From: Lautropia sp.
GTDB taxonomy: Bacteria > Pseudomonadota > Gammaproteobacteria > Burkholderiales > Burkholderiaceae_E
Length of the DNA: 38,911 nt
Assembly: GCA_030523825.1 (NCBI GenBank)
Contig: JAUNHU010000015.1
Span: forward strand, 1 to 38,911
Direction: 5' to 3'
The notes beneath the pieces were generated by a model. The model searched no databases, was not told the origin of the DNA, and saw only the letters and a program-made list of their open reading frames with translations. Made by a program: the position numbers and the translations under genes. This document shows, piece by piece, positions 1 through 9,194 of this stretch. The stretch's first letter is position 1, and every line of letters begins with the position of its first letter.

Positions 1-1071
1 TATGTGCCCATCCATCTGCCCCTGCAGAATTCGCAGACGCTCACCGCACAATTGCAGCCGGTGATTGGTGCCGCCTGGAGCAAGAGCAGCGCCGTCAGCA
101 TCGGCGGCCTGCTGCAGGGCGCCTGGGACAGCCGGCAGATGGCAGCCGACAGCGAAGACCGTCTGCACGTGCAGTGCATCGGTGCCGACGACAACGCCGC
201 ACGCATGGCCGAAATCGAGACCGCGCTGCGCCGCCACCTGTTCAGCAACGAACTGGAAGTGCATTTCCAGCCGCAGATCGACCTGGCCACCAACCAGTGT
301 CACGCCGCCGAGGCACTCATCCGCTGGCCGCAACACCATCCGTTGCAGGTCAGCCCTGCCATGATTGCGTCCATCTGCGATGATCGCGGCATGATCGGCC
401 AGCTCACGCAGTTCGTCATCAACACCGTGCTGCGCCAGCAGATGATGTGGCAGGCACAGGGCTTCGACATCAGCATCGGCATCAATCTTTCGGCCAAGAC
501 AGCCAACGACCCGGGCTTTGCCGCGCAGGTGGCACAGGCGTGCGAAACCTGGAGTCTCTCGCCCGACCGCCTGCTGTTCGAGCTGACCGAAGACTCGATC
601 GTGCGCAACGAACGCGCCACCATCGAGTGCATGCACGCGCTGCGCAATATCGGCTGCGAACTTTCCATCGACGATTTCGGCACCGGTTATTCGTCCTTTG
701 CCTATCTGCGGCAATTTCCGGTTCACGAGCTGAAACTCGACCGCGTCTTCATCCAGAACCTGGTCAGCGATCACGGCGACCAGCAGATCGTGAAGGCACT
801 GATCGACCTGGCACACGCCTTCAACCTGCGTGCGCTGGCCGAAGGCGTGGACGACCCGGGTGCCGTGCATCTGCTGCGCGAATTCGGCTGCGACCGCGTG
901 CAGGGCTTCCTGTATTCGCGTGCGCTGCCGGCCGATCAGCTGATGGACTGGGTTCAGCGCTTCAACCGGGGCGAGGCGATGGCCACGATGTCGAGCGATG
1001 GCGTCACCAGCACCGAGAGCGGCATGTCCCAGCTGTCGGGCGTCCAGGAAGAAGCCGAAGCATTGTCATAA
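1..1071 (+). CDS. EAL-domain cyclic-di-GMP phosphodiesterase (5' end outside window)
   Basis: The product is predicted to hydrolyse c-di-GMP to pGpG, so lowering the second messenger that controls biofilm and motility. The reading frame is open to the left edge. A GTG at 4 is the first possible start inside the window, but the domain order suggests the true start, and perhaps a GGDEF or sensor domain, lies upstream. The EAL domain starts near residue 70. All key motifs are visible: EALIRW, the Asn of NLSA, ELTE, DDFGTGYSS, KLDR, AEGV and the Gln of VQGF. The usual EGVET is EGVDD here. The catalytic and metal-ligand residues appear complete, so I expect an active enzyme. The last ~38 codons (954-1071) lie beyond the domain and are antisense to the end of the convergent folate gene, so this tail is probably read-through rather than a conserved domain. 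Confidence 0.9.
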   Translation, partial: YVPIHLPLQNSQTLTAQLQPVIGAAWSKSSAVSIGGLLQGAWDSRQMAADSEDRLHVQCIGADDNAARMAEIETALRRHLFSNELEVHFQPQIDLATNQCHAAEALIRWPQHHPLQVSPAMIASICDDRGMIGQLTQFVINTVLRQQMMWQAQGFDISIGINLSAKTANDPGFAAQVAQACETWSLSPDRLLFELTEDSIVRNERATIECMHALRNIGCELSIDDFGTGYSSFAYLRQFPVHELKLDRVFIQNLVSDHGDQQIVKALIDLAHAFNLRALAEGVDDPGAVHLLREFGCDRVQGFLYSRALPADQLMDWVQRFNRGEAMATMSSDGVTSTESGMSQLSGVQEEAEALS

Positions 1072-1532
1072 GCCACGCCAATGGCGAAACACGGCCGGGC
1101 AGCAAGCGTGCGGTCGAAAAACCCGCCGCCATAGCCCAGCCGATAGGGTTTTCCGTCCAGCACGCGAAAACCCACGCACGGAATGACCAGCACATCGGGC
1201 ACCAGCGGCTCGGTGCCATCGGGCACCAGCACGCCAAAGGCTGCCTTGCGCAGCGGCGTGTCGGCATCCCAGCGGTGGAAATGCAGCTGCTTCGTGTCCT
1301 CATCGACGATGGGCAGCGCCAACCGATGTCCGCAGGCGCGCCAGTGAGCGTAACAGGCGGAAAGATCGGGCTCGCCACGAATGGGGGAATAAACCCCGAT
1401 ATTCAGCGCATCACCGGGCAGCACGATCTGCTGCAATCGCTGGCAGATGAGTTGGTCGAATTCACCACGTTGCGTGGCGGGAATGTCGGCGCGCTGCCGA
1501 AGCAGCTGGGTGCGCAGCGTCGCACGTGTCAT
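954..1532 (-). CDS. ygfA: 5-formyltetrahydrofolate cyclo-ligase
   Basis: The enzyme uses ATP to convert 5-formyl-THF to 5,10-methenyl-THF, returning a storage or inhibitory folate to the one-carbon pool. The 192-residue product matches the family length. It has the basic N-terminal helix (LRTQLLRQR), a conserved SPIRGEPDL segment, and the signature VLVIPCVGF...YRLGYGGGFFDRTL, followed by the WDMPLSVLVTP C-terminal strand. The ATG at 1532 is chosen because the conserved N-terminal helix begins there. A much longer open frame continues upstream but is antisense to the transglycosylase gene. The gene is divergent from slt with only 24 bp between starts. Its 3' end runs 118 bp into the convergent EAL gene. 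Because the overlapped part encodes conserved C-terminal residues, the overlap is real on this side. Confidence 0.93.
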   Translation of the reverse strand: MTRATLRTQLLRQRADIPATQRGEFDQLICQRLQQIVLPGDALNIGVYSPIRGEPDLSACYAHWRACGHRLALPIVDEDTKQLHFHRWDADTPLRKAAFGVLVPDGTEPLVPDVLVIPCVGFRVLDGKPYRLGYGGGFFDRTLAARPCFAIGVAYDNASASSWTPDSWDMPLSVLVTPSLDIVAIASPRLKR

Positions 1533-1556
1533 ACTGGATTGAATGGGGTCTTCCAC

Positions 1557-3932
1557 ATGAAGATTGTAAACACAAGGTCGATGCAACCACACAACCCACA
1601 GCGTTCGGCGCGGGGCATTGCATCGGCATGCCTGCCCGCACTCGCACTCTGGCCTGCACTGTTTTTTGCCGGCAACGATGCAGCGGCAAGTTCTCCCCTG
1701 CCCCAGACCGCCACGACCACCGCAGTCGCATCCTCGCACACCGCATCCGCCACCACACCGGCAGTCACGGCAACATCGACGACAGCTCCCGCAGCGACAA
1801 ACGCTGTGGCATCCATGCCGTCCTCCATGCCGGCGACCGACAGCACGAGCGCCCCCGCCAATGCACAGGGCACATCCGCCGCCAGCACCTCCACCGCCGT
1901 GGCGCTCAGCACACTGCCGCCGGCCAGCCTCATGCCTTCGCCGTCGTCGGCACGCGCCAGCGTACTGGCACGCATCGCACCGGCCTCGATTTTCACGGCG
2001 CCCGATTCGGACGACCCCGTGGATGAAGCCATCCGCGCCGCACACAAGGCCGTGGCCGCCGGCAATCTGGTGGCATTTTCGGCAGCAGCAGCCAACGTGC
2101 CGCGCGGTCACGTGCTCTCCGATTATCTCGACTACTGGGCATTGCGGCTGCAGCTTCAGGCGTCGGCTCGCGCACGTGCCAGTGCAACCGAAGCAGAATC
2201 CGCCTGGCAGACGCTCTCGGCACAGGTGCAGCAATATCTGCGCCAGCACGCCGGCACGCTCACGGCCGACCTGCTTCGACGTGACTGGATGCTGGCCGCC
2301 GGCCGTGTTGGTGATTGGGCCGTCATCGACCGCGAATTTCCGCGCTGGGTACTGAAGGACGAAAGCGCTCCCTTCTGCCTGGCATCGCAATCGGCCCTGA
2401 GCAAGGTACGGAACAACGCACGCCCGGCAACCCCGGTACTGAAGACCGCCACACAGCTCGTCCTGAAACCCGAACGCCTGAACGCCACCTGCGGCGCGCT
2501 GCTGCAAACGCTGGCCGATCGCAAGCTGCTCAGCGCCAGCCAGCGCATGCGCCGCCTGCATCTGGCACTCGAAATCAATTCGCCTGCCGACATCCGGCAT
2601 GCGGTGGCGCTGCTCGACGAAAAACCGGCAGCAAAGGCGCTCGATCTGGCACTGAGCAAACCCGCCCAGTCGCTGAAGAAGCCTGCCTCTCCCCTGCTGA
2701 CGAAAATCGCCCTGGTACGCCTTGCACGGCTCGACCCCGCCAAGGTCGCAGAACAATTGCAGGACAACCGCAAGCTGAAACTGTCGGCAGCCGACCGGCA
2801 ATTCGTCTGGGCACAGGTTGCCGCACTCGGCATGCAGCGCCTCGATCCGTCTGCGCTGACCTGGACCAAACGAGCCCTGAAAGCCGGCATCAGCGACAAC
2901 ACCCGGGTATGGCTGGCACGCGCAGCGCTGGCCGAACAGGCATGGCCGCTGCTGGAACAGATCATCCGCCAGATGGACGAACCGCTGCGCAGCACGCCCA
3001 CCTGGACCTACTGGCATGGGCGCGCCCAGCAGGCACTGAAGCATCCTGCCCGTGCAAGTCGCGTCTTCGAGAAACTCGCCAAACGCCACGATTACTATGG
3101 CAAGCTGGCACGCGAGGAACTGGGCCAGAAACTCTCACCACCTCTGGCTCCCACACTCCCTGCCGATGCCGCCATCGACGCCCTTGGCAAGAAGAAGGGC
3201 ATCCGTCAGGCCATGAGCTTCTACAACCTGGGGCTGCGCAGTGAAGGCAACCGCGCATGGAATTTCCAGATGCGCAGCCTCGACGAACAGCAACTGCGTG
3301 CTGCCGCCATCTGGGCAAACCGCCACGGCCTGCTCGATCGCGCCATCAACGCCGACGAACGCATCAGCGGTGCAGCCAACCACGCCGTGCGCTTTCCGGT
3401 GCCCTTTGCCGAACAACTGCTCAGCATTACCAGCCAGCAGAGAATCGACCCGGCCTGGGTGTATGGCCTCATCCGGCAGGAATCGCGTTTCATCATGCAG
3501 GCCCGCTCGCACGTGGGCGCCAGCGGACTGATGCAGATCATGCCCGCCACCGCCAGCTGGATTGCACGGCAGATGGGCCAGACCGATTACCGGCAGGCGC
3601 AGCTGAATGATCTGGAAGTGAACCTCACCTTCGGCAGCTACTACCTGAAGCGCGCACTCGACGACCTCGATGGCTCGCCGGTGCTGGCATCGGCCGGTTA
3701 CAACGCCGGCCCCGGCCGTGCCCACGCCTGGCGCGCACGCCTGTCACGCCCGGTTGAAGGCGCGATCTTCGCCGAGATGATTCCGTTTTCCGAAACCCGG
3801 CACTACGTGAAGGCCGTGCTCTCCAACACCGTGGACTACGCCGGCCTGTTCACCGGCGAACCGCAGTCGCTGAAGACCTGGCTGAGCACCATCACGCCCA
3901 AGCCCCGCCCCAGCGTGGTGGCGTTGCCCTGA
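1557..3932 (+). CDS. slt: Soluble lytic murein transglycosylase (Slt70 family)
   Basis: This periplasmic enzyme cleaves the MurNAc-GlcNAc bond of peptidoglycan, leaving 1,6-anhydro-MurNAc ends. The 791-residue product starts with a basic stretch and a hydrophobic segment (residues ~20-40) ending AAAS, a likely signal peptide. Next comes a ~100-residue Ala/Thr/Ser/Pro-rich region, then the alpha-helical superhelical U/L domains (~150-600) and a C-terminal lysozyme-like SLT domain. The catalytic Glu is residue 642 in IRQESRF. The family motifs GASGLMQIMPATA, NLTFGSYYL and AGYNAGPGRA follow. E. coli Slt70 is ~645 residues, so the extra length is mostly the low-complexity linker. The ATG at 1557 is chosen because it gives the signal peptide. 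An alternative in-frame ATG lies 8 codons downstream. No strong Shine-Dalgarno is visible. Confidence 0.93.
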   Translation: MKIVNTRSMQPHNPQRSARGIASACLPALALWPALFFAGNDAAASSPLPQTATTTAVASSHTASATTPAVTATSTTAPAATNAVASMPSSMPATDSTSAPANAQGTSAASTSTAVALSTLPPASLMPSPSSARASVLARIAPASIFTAPDSDDPVDEAIRAAHKAVAAGNLVAFSAAAANVPRGHVLSDYLDYWALRLQLQASARARASATEAESAWQTLSAQVQQYLRQHAGTLTADLLRRDWMLAAGRVGDWAVIDREFPRWVLKDESAPFCLASQSALSKVRNNARPATPVLKTATQLVLKPERLNATCGALLQTLADRKLLSASQRMRRLHLALEINSPADIRHAVALLDEKPAAKALDLALSKPAQSLKKPASPLLTKIALVRLARLDPAKVAEQLQDNRKLKLSAADRQFVWAQVAALGMQRLDPSALTWTKRALKAGISDNTRVWLARAALAEQAWPLLEQIIRQMDEPLRSTPTWTYWHGRAQQALKHPARASRVFEKLAKRHDYYGKLAREELGQKLSPPLAPTLPADAAIDALGKKKGIRQAMSFYNLGLRSEGNRAWNFQMRSLDEQQLRAAAIWANRHGLLDRAINADERISGAANHAVRFPVPFAEQLLSITSQQRIDPAWVYGLIRQESRFIMQARSHVGASGLMQIMPATASWIARQMGQTDYRQAQLNDLEVNLTFGSYYLKRALDDLDGSPVLASAGYNAGPGRAHAWRARLSRPVEGAIFAEMIPFSETRHYVKAVLSNTVDYAGLFTGEPQSLKTWLSTITPKPRPSVVALP

Positions 3933-3948
3933 GCGGCACACGGCTCAG
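3929..3948 (+). terminator. Weak hairpin overlapping the slt stop codon
   Basis: CTGAGC (3929-3934) pairs with GCTCAG (3943-3948) across an 8-nt loop. There is no U-tract. The stem includes the slt stop codon, so it may be a weak terminator or an mRNA 3' stabiliser between slt and cca. Confidence 0.3.
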
Positions 3949-4071
3949 CAACGTGTTAATCACATGCCGGGCCGAACACGCAGAATAACCCGACTCCACT
4001 CCCCCGTGTAATTGGACGCGGGAACTCAACACCGCTTAGCATTGCTGCACTTCATTTTCTCGTGTGCAGCC

Positions 4072-5358
4072 ATGAACATCACCCAGAACCTGCAGTGCCA
4101 TCGCGTGGGCGGCTCGGTCCGCGACGAACTGATGGGCCTGCCCGCCGGAGACCGTGACTGGGTGGTGGTGGGCACCACGCCCGAACAGATGATTGCGCGT
4201 GGCTTCAAGCCTGTGGGCAAGGACTTCCCGGTTTTCCTGCACCCGCACACCCGCGAAGAATATGCGCTGGCCCGCACCGAACGCAAGACCAGCCCCGGTT
4301 ATCACGGATTCGAGATACATTTCTCACCCGACGTGACGCTGGAAGAAGACCTGCTGCGCCGCGACCTCACCATCAACGCGATGGCCACGCCTGCAGAATC
4401 CGGCACCCAAACGCTCATCGACCCCTTCAACGGCCGGCAGGATCTGCAAGACCGCATCTTCCGCCATGTGAGCCCCGCATTCCGCGAAGACCCGGTGCGC
4501 ATCCTGCGCCTGGCACGCTTTGCCGCACGCTTCCCCGACTTCGAGATTGCCGACGAAACGCTGGATCTGATGCGCGACATGAGCGCAGCCGGCGAGGTGA
4601 ATGCGCTCGTGCCCGAGCGCGTCTGGCAGGAAGTGTCACGCGGACTGATGAGCAAGCGCCCCTCCCGCATGCTGGAAGTGCTGGAGCAAAGTCATGCGCT
4701 CGGCATCCTGTTGCCTGAGCTTCCGCCGGCACAGACCCAGCTGGGCTGGCTCGATGCACTCGACGCCAGCGCGGCTGCCAACGATCCGTTGCCGGTACGC
4801 TTTGCCATTCTGCTGGCGGCTGTCCACCTGCCCGCAAGCCGCCCTCCGCAAACCGAACCCCACGCCCCATCCCACCAGACGGGAGTGCCGGACAGCACCC
4901 CGCAATCCGCCCCGCCACATGCCCCAGCCGTCGCCGCCGAGGCCATCGCCCGTCGTCTGCGCGCGCCCAACGAGTGCATCGACGCCGCCGTGCGACTGGC
5001 AACCGAAATGCACGGCCCCATTCCCGTGGCAGCGCTGACATGGTTTGCCAACAAACAATCTCAAACGCCCGAAGGATTGCTGGCGCTGTTCAACCGCCAT
5101 GACGGCTGGCGACGCCCCGAGCGCATCGCGCACCTGCTGCTCGCCGCCCGTCGACTCTGCGACCCCGCATTCGACAGTCAGCACGGCGTGGCCACCCGTC
5201 TGATGGCAGCCCTGCAGGCAGCACGCGCCATCGACTCCGGCGCCATCGCCCAACAGCATGCCGGCGACCCGCAGCAGATCCGCCACGCCATCGACACCGC
5301 ACGATTGCAGGCGCTGTACACATCCCTTCAGGCGCCGGATCATTCCAAACAAACCTGA
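4072..5358 (+). CDS. cca: CCA tRNA nucleotidyltransferase without an HD motif
   Basis: The enzyme adds or repairs the 3'-CCA end of tRNAs using CTP and ATP. The N-terminal nucleotidyltransferase fold is intact: VGGSVRD (12-18), the metal-binding DRD (27-29), [18 protein letters not shown] and [10 protein letters not shown]. After the RNA-binding helices ([31 protein letters not shown]) the E. coli-type protein has a His-rich segment and an HDLGK motif. Here the His-rich segment is missing, the equivalent site reads [12 protein letters not shown], and a Pro/His/Ala-rich insertion of ~40 residues follows. The phosphohydrolase function of the E. coli enzyme should therefore be absent. The ATG at 4072 fits family N-termini. 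An in-frame TTG at 4012 would add 20 unconserved residues. The product is 428 residues. Confidence 0.93.
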   Translation: MNITQNLQCHRVGGSVRDELMGLPAGDRDWVVVGTTPEQMIARGFKPVGKDFPVFLHPHTREEYALARTERKTSPGYHGFEIHFSPDVTLEEDLLRRDLTINAMATPAESGTQTLIDPFNGRQDLQDRIFRHVSPAFREDPVRILRLARFAARFPDFEIADETLDLMRDMSAAGEVNALVPERVWQEVSRGLMSKRPSRMLEVLEQSHALGILLPELPPAQTQLGWLDALDASAAANDPLPVRFAILLAAVHLPASRPPQTEPHAPSHQTGVPDSTPQSAPPHAPAVAAEAIARRLRAPNECIDAAVRLATEMHGPIPVAALTWFANKQSQTPEGLLALFNRHDGWRRPERIAHLLLAARRLCDPAFDSQHGVATRLMAALQAARAIDSGAIAQQHAGDPQQIRHAIDTARLQALYTSLQAPDHSKQT

Positions 5359-5374
5359 CAGACTGTTTCCATAC

Positions 5375-5388
5375 CGGGCAAACGCCCG
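5375..5388 (+). terminator. Short hairpin after cca
   Basis: CGGGC (5375-5379), loop AAAC and GCCCG (5384-5388) lie 17 bp after the cca stop and are followed by GAAACC. The stem is compact but short and has no U-tract, so this is only a possible weak terminator. Confidence 0.3.
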
Positions 5389-5664
5389 AAACCATGCCCG
5401 CTGTGGCCCTGCCCTCTTGATTGGGAAGACGTGACGGTGCCGGACGGATGGTTTGGGCGGCAAATTTCAACAGCCAGCCAAAGGCATCGAGGCGTGCGCG
5501 TGCGATGGGCACACGGCAATCATTCCATGCGCACATGAAAAATATTCCCGAAGGACCACCATCGGCCCATAGCCAGCGTTTTTCCGGGACAACCGGGCCG
5601 GCGGCTCCACCGCCCGCCACCATCTCCCTACAATAGGGCCCCATTGCATCGCAAGGACGCCCTC
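5389..5664. other. Intergenic region between cca and the FNT gene
   Basis: I see no convincing gene here. TACAAT at 5629-5634 could be a -10 element for the transporter gene, but no good -35 stands at the right distance. The sequence AAGGA at 5654-5658 serves as ribosome-binding site for the ATG at 5665. Confidence 0.4.
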
Positions 5665-6432
5665 ATGGCCGCAGCCAACCCCATCGCAGACATCTTCGAT
5701 ACCACCGTGGCCAAGGGCGTTGGCAAGGCCAATGCCTCGTTGCTCACTCTCAGCGTTCTGGGCTTTCTGGGCGGCGCCTTCATTTCAGTGGGCTATCTGG
5801 CGTATCTGCGCATTGCGGCGGTGCTCACCGGCGATCTGGCCGGGCTCGGGCATTTCATCGGTTCGGCCGTATTCCCCGTGGGGCTCATCTGCATCGTGGT
5901 GGGCGGCGCCGAACTCATCACCGGCAACATGATGGTGGTGCCCGCCGCCTGGCTGCGAAAGCAGATCACGCTGCGCGCACTGGCCCGCAACTGGTTCATC
6001 GTCACGCTCACCAATGTGCTCGGCGCCTTTTTCGTGGCCTGGTTCTTCGGTCACGTCGTGGGCCTCACCGAAGGGGCGTGGTTCGAGAAAACGCTGCATG
6101 CCGCCGAAGCCAAGGCCCATGCCGATTTCTGGCCCGCACTCGTCTCCGGCATCGGCTGCAACTGGCTGGTGTGCATGGGCGTCTGGCTGGGCTACGCCGC
6201 CAATTCAGTGGCCGGCAAGATCCTCGGCATCTGGTTTCCGGTCATGACCTTCGTGCTCATCGGCTTTCAGCACGTGGTGGCCAACATGTTCGTCATCCCC
6301 GCCGCCATCTGGGGCGGAGCCGACATCAGCTGGTGGACCTTCATGCACAACATGATCGCCGTCTGGATCGGCAACGCACTGGGCGGAGCACTGATGGTGG
6401 CCTGGCCCTATGCGCTGGCCACCCGGCACTGA
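5665..6432 (+). CDS. Formate/nitrite transporter (FNT) family channel
   Basis: This is an inner-membrane pentameric channel for small monovalent anions (formate, nitrite or similar). The 255-residue product has six predicted membrane helices. The first signature region is LGFLGGAFISVGYL (~31-44), followed by the family's GAELITGNMM segment. The second signature (GFQHVVANMFVIP) carries the conserved His of the FNT central gate. The ATG at 5665 is preceded by AAGGA at suitable spacing. An upstream in-frame codon at 5644 lacks a site. The gene stands alone on the + strand and ends 8 bp before the convergent MidA-like gene. Context does not tell the substrate; FocA, NirC and other FNT subgroups are all possible. 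Confidence 0.88.
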   Translation: MAAANPIADIFDTTVAKGVGKANASLLTLSVLGFLGGAFISVGYLAYLRIAAVLTGDLAGLGHFIGSAVFPVGLICIVVGGAELITGNMMVVPAAWLRKQITLRALARNWFIVTLTNVLGAFFVAWFFGHVVGLTEGAWFEKTLHAAEAKAHADFWPALVSGIGCNWLVCMGVWLGYAANSVAGKILGIWFPVMTFVLIGFQHVVANMFVIPAAIWGGADISWWTFMHNMIAVWIGNALGGALMVAWPYALATRH

Positions 6433-6440
6433 ATCCGTCC

Positions 6441-7793
6441 CTACAGCAACCGCTCCAGCCGGTTGCTCGACGCAAAGCCCATGTCAGACGGTGACGAAGC
6501 CATCTGCTTCGTGAAGGCAATCACCTTGAACACCTCGCCCATCTGCGCTTCCGACAGCAACTGCTGCACGGCCTGCGCCTGAGCAAACCAGAATTTCTCG
6601 GGCTCGCGCGGCAACTGGTCCAGTTCATCGAGCAGGCCGGCGTTCAGCAGAAAGGCCGCCATCGAGACATAACCCAGCGGCACCAGCCCGGCTTCTTCTC
6701 CCGCTTTCAGCAACGCGCTGAAATCCACGTGCGCCGTCATGTCGTTCAGCCCCGGCCACAGGAAGGGATCGGCGTGCGCCCGATGGCGGTAATGACACAT
6801 CAGCGTGCCGGTGGTGCGCTGCGGGTGGTAATACTCACGGGCCGGATAACCATAATCCAGCAACAGCACGACGCCCGCATCCAGATGCCCGGCCAGCGTG
6901 GCCAGCCACGCCCCCTGCGCGGGGCAGCGCTCCGAACGATAGGGCGGCAATTCAATATCAGTGTCGCGCGCATCTCCTGCCGCATCAGCGTCGGTTCTGG
7001 CTGCGGTGCCAACATCAGCACCATCGGCTCCAGCGTCGGCAATGGCTGACCGACCCTCACCCGCCAGCGGCCGCAACATCGCCTCTGCCCTGGCTGCCAC
7101 GCCATGCACCTGCATCAGCTCGTTCACCGTCGATGCAAGCGCCTCACCCGCAGGTCTGGCCCCCCAGGCCAGCTCCCCCTGCTGCACCACCACGCCCATT
7201 TCCCGCACGTCACCGGGCAGCCACTCGAACACCTGCACCGGCATGGCATCCAGCACCTCGTTGCCGATGACCACGCCGCTGAAGCTGTCGGGCATCTGTG
7301 TCAGCCAGGTCACACGATCCATCAGGCCGGGGGCAAAACTCATCAGGGTGGTGCGCTGCTGCTGGCGCCGCTCGGCCGAGAGTTCCAGGATCAGGTAGCG
7401 CAGGTCGGAAAAACCGGCGTTATCCAGCGCATTCAGCAACTGCACCGCCAGCTTGCCACTGCCCGCCCCCACTTCCAGCACGGCCGGTGCTTCTTTCAGC
7501 CGCTCGTCGCGCAACCACCGCGCCACCTGCCGCGCCACCGTGGCACCAAAGAGCGGGGTCAGTTCGGGGGCGGTCACAAAATCGCCCGCCGCTCCGAACA
7601 CATGGCCCGGGTTGCTGTAATAGCCCAGCCCCGGCTCATAGAGCACCATTTCCATGTAACGCTCGAAGGCCAGCCAGCCGCCCTCGGCCTCGATGGCGGC
7701 AATGATCCGCTCGCGCAGCCGATTGCTCAATGCCAGCGCTTCCGGGCTCGGTGGCGGCAGGTTCAATCCCGACGGTGACGGTGGACGCTGCAT
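6441..7793 (-). CDS. MidA/NDUFAF7-like SAM-dependent methyltransferase (DUF185, COG1565)
   Basis: This is a class I SAM-dependent methyltransferase of the family whose mitochondrial member methylates an arginine of a complex I subunit. The bacterial substrate is not established. The 450-residue product opens with the diagnostic block MEMVLYEPGLGYYSNP, then GDFVTAPELTPLFGATVARQ. The SAM-binding glycine motif is VLEVGAGSGKLA, and IGNEVLDAMPVQVFEW follows. An Ala/Asp/Gly-rich insert of ~45 residues interrupts the middle of the protein and looks like an expanded low-complexity loop. The ATG at 7793 has AAGGA about 11 nt upstream. A longer open frame to 7928 is not conserved-looking. The gene is divergent from the reductase gene at 8118, an arrangement I recall from Burkholderiales, where folate-related genes and ttcA follow. 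Confidence 0.87.
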   Translation of the reverse strand: MQRPPSPSGLNLPPPSPEALALSNRLRERIIAAIEAEGGWLAFERYMEMVLYEPGLGYYSNPGHVFGAAGDFVTAPELTPLFGATVARQVARWLRDERLKEAPAVLEVGAGSGKLAVQLLNALDNAGFSDLRYLILELSAERRQQQRTTLMSFAPGLMDRVTWLTQMPDSFSGVVIGNEVLDAMPVQVFEWLPGDVREMGVVVQQGELAWGARPAGEALASTVNELMQVHGVAARAEAMLRPLAGEGRSAIADAGADGADVGTAARTDADAAGDARDTDIELPPYRSERCPAQGAWLATLAGHLDAGVVLLLDYGYPAREYYHPQRTTGTLMCHYRHRAHADPFLWPGLNDMTAHVDFSALLKAGEEAGLVPLGYVSMAAFLLNAGLLDELDQLPREPEKFWFAQAQAVQQLLSEAQMGEVFKVIAFTKQMASSPSDMGFASSNRLERLL

Positions 7794-8117
7794 GATGGGT
7801 GCTTTCCTTGAAGGCAACAGAAGTTGGCGGGGCGTTGCCCGCATTGTGCGCCGATTGTCCGCGCTCGTGCGGCAAGCCCCTGACTGCATGGTTGCCCGGA
7901 CTGGCTGCCGGCCCGAACACTGCGACACCGGCCTGCAGCAAACGCCCGCCCCAAGGATTCACGCAGCCTGAATCATGTCGGCCACCAACAGCCCGGCAAT
8001 CTGCCTGCCCCCCGGATGACCACGTCAGTGGCACGGAAATTCGTCGCAACACGTCTTGCTGTACACAGCACCCCACGGTAGTGCCGAGGCAGCTCTCCAT
8101 CGTGCTACAGTGCCGCC
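7794..8117. other. Divergent intergenic region, MidA-like / SDR reductase
   Basis: No gene is supported here. It should hold the promoters for the two divergent genes. The only structure I note is an interrupted inverted repeat, GCTGT-AC-ACAGC, at 8058-8069, about 50 bp before the reductase start. Confidence 0.4.
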
Positions 8118-8960
8118 ATGAATACGCTCGCGCCTGCAAAACCCGCTGCCACCGATGCCCAGCCCACGCCCGGCACTGCACCACGGGTTGCGCTCGTCAC
8201 CGGCGCGGGCAAGCGGCTGGGCCGGGCCATTGCACTGGCACTGGCGGCCGATGGCTGGGATGTGGGTGTCCACTATCGGCACTCTGCGCAGGAAGCCGCA
8301 CAGACCGTTGCCGACATCGAAGCGCTGGGCCGGCGCGCAGTTGCCCTGCCCGCACGGCTGGACGTGGCGGACGAATGCAACAGTCTGATCGCACGGCTGT
8401 CGGCAGCACTCGGCCCGGTCAGCGGGCTGGTCAACTGCGCCTCGCATTTCGACCACGACGACATCAGCACCTTCACGCCAGAGCAGCTCGACGAACACAT
8501 CCGCCCCAATCTGCTGGCGCCGCTGCTGCTGTCACAGGCGTTTTTCCGGCAGTGGCAGGATGCTGCCCCGCTGCCGGCGCAGGGCGTCATCGTCAACCTG
8601 CTCGACCAGAAGCTGTTCAACCTGAACCCCGATTTCCTGTCGTACACGCTGACCAAGGCCGCGCTGGCCTCGGCCACCGTGATGCTCGCGCAGGCGATGG
8701 CACCACAGGTGCGCGTGGTGGGTGTGGCCCCCGGTCTCACACTGCCCAGCTATCTGCAGACCGAGACCGAGTTTGCACAAGCGCACCGCACGCTGTCGCC
8801 GCTGGGCGCATCCAGCACGCCCGATGACGTGGCGGCCACCGTGGTTTTTGCGATGAGAACGCGCTCCGTCACCGGCACCACCCTGCTGGTCGATGGCGGC
8901 CAGCATCTGCTGGGTCTGCCCCGTGATGCCAGCCTGATGCCGCTCCAGCCACGCCCGTGA
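8118..8960 (+). CDS. SDR family oxidoreductase, pteridine/dihydromonapterin-reductase-like (FolM/PTR1-like)
   Basis: This is an NADPH-dependent short-chain dehydrogenase likely to reduce pterins. The 280-residue product has the nucleotide-binding motif TGAGKRLGRAIA (28-39), NCAS in place of the usual NAG, and the catalytic YTLTK (Tyr176, Lys180). The usual catalytic Ser is replaced by Asp163 in NLLDQK. Trypanosomatid PTR1 and FolM also carry an Asp there, which is the main reason for the pterin assignment. The segment LNPDFLSYTLTKAAL is typical of the Burkholderiales gene found next to folB and ttcA. No folB follows here. The ATG at 8118 gives a ~20-residue disordered N-terminus before the Rossmann fold. 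The exact substrate is inferred. Confidence 0.82.
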   Translation: MNTLAPAKPAATDAQPTPGTAPRVALVTGAGKRLGRAIALALAADGWDVGVHYRHSAQEAAQTVADIEALGRRAVALPARLDVADECNSLIARLSAALGPVSGLVNCASHFDHDDISTFTPEQLDEHIRPNLLAPLLLSQAFFRQWQDAAPLPAQGVIVNLLDQKLFNLNPDFLSYTLTKAALASATVMLAQAMAPQVRVVGVAPGLTLPSYLQTETEFAQAHRTLSPLGASSTPDDVAATVVFAMRTRSVTGTTLLVDGGQHLLGLPRDASLMPLQPRP

Positions 8961-9194
8961 CATACGCTGCAACAAAAAATCCCCGGAAACCCGAGCTGCA
9001 ACACCAAAAAAATCATCCGCGCGCGTCAAAGCCGCTATGATTGCACCCTTGACGGATGAACCCGGGATGCCGCTCGGCCTCCCTTCGCCCCGACGACGGC
9101 GCCCAGCGTGCCTGCAAGGCTTCATTCCGGCCGCTTCGTCCCGGCTGTCGGCGCTGCCGATGACGGTGTTTCTCTTTCACTTCGCCAAGATGTC

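Noticed and set aside
1533..3089. Upstream extension of the folate cyclo-ligase frame to 711 residues
   Set aside because: The extension is antisense to slt. The conserved enzyme starts at 1532.
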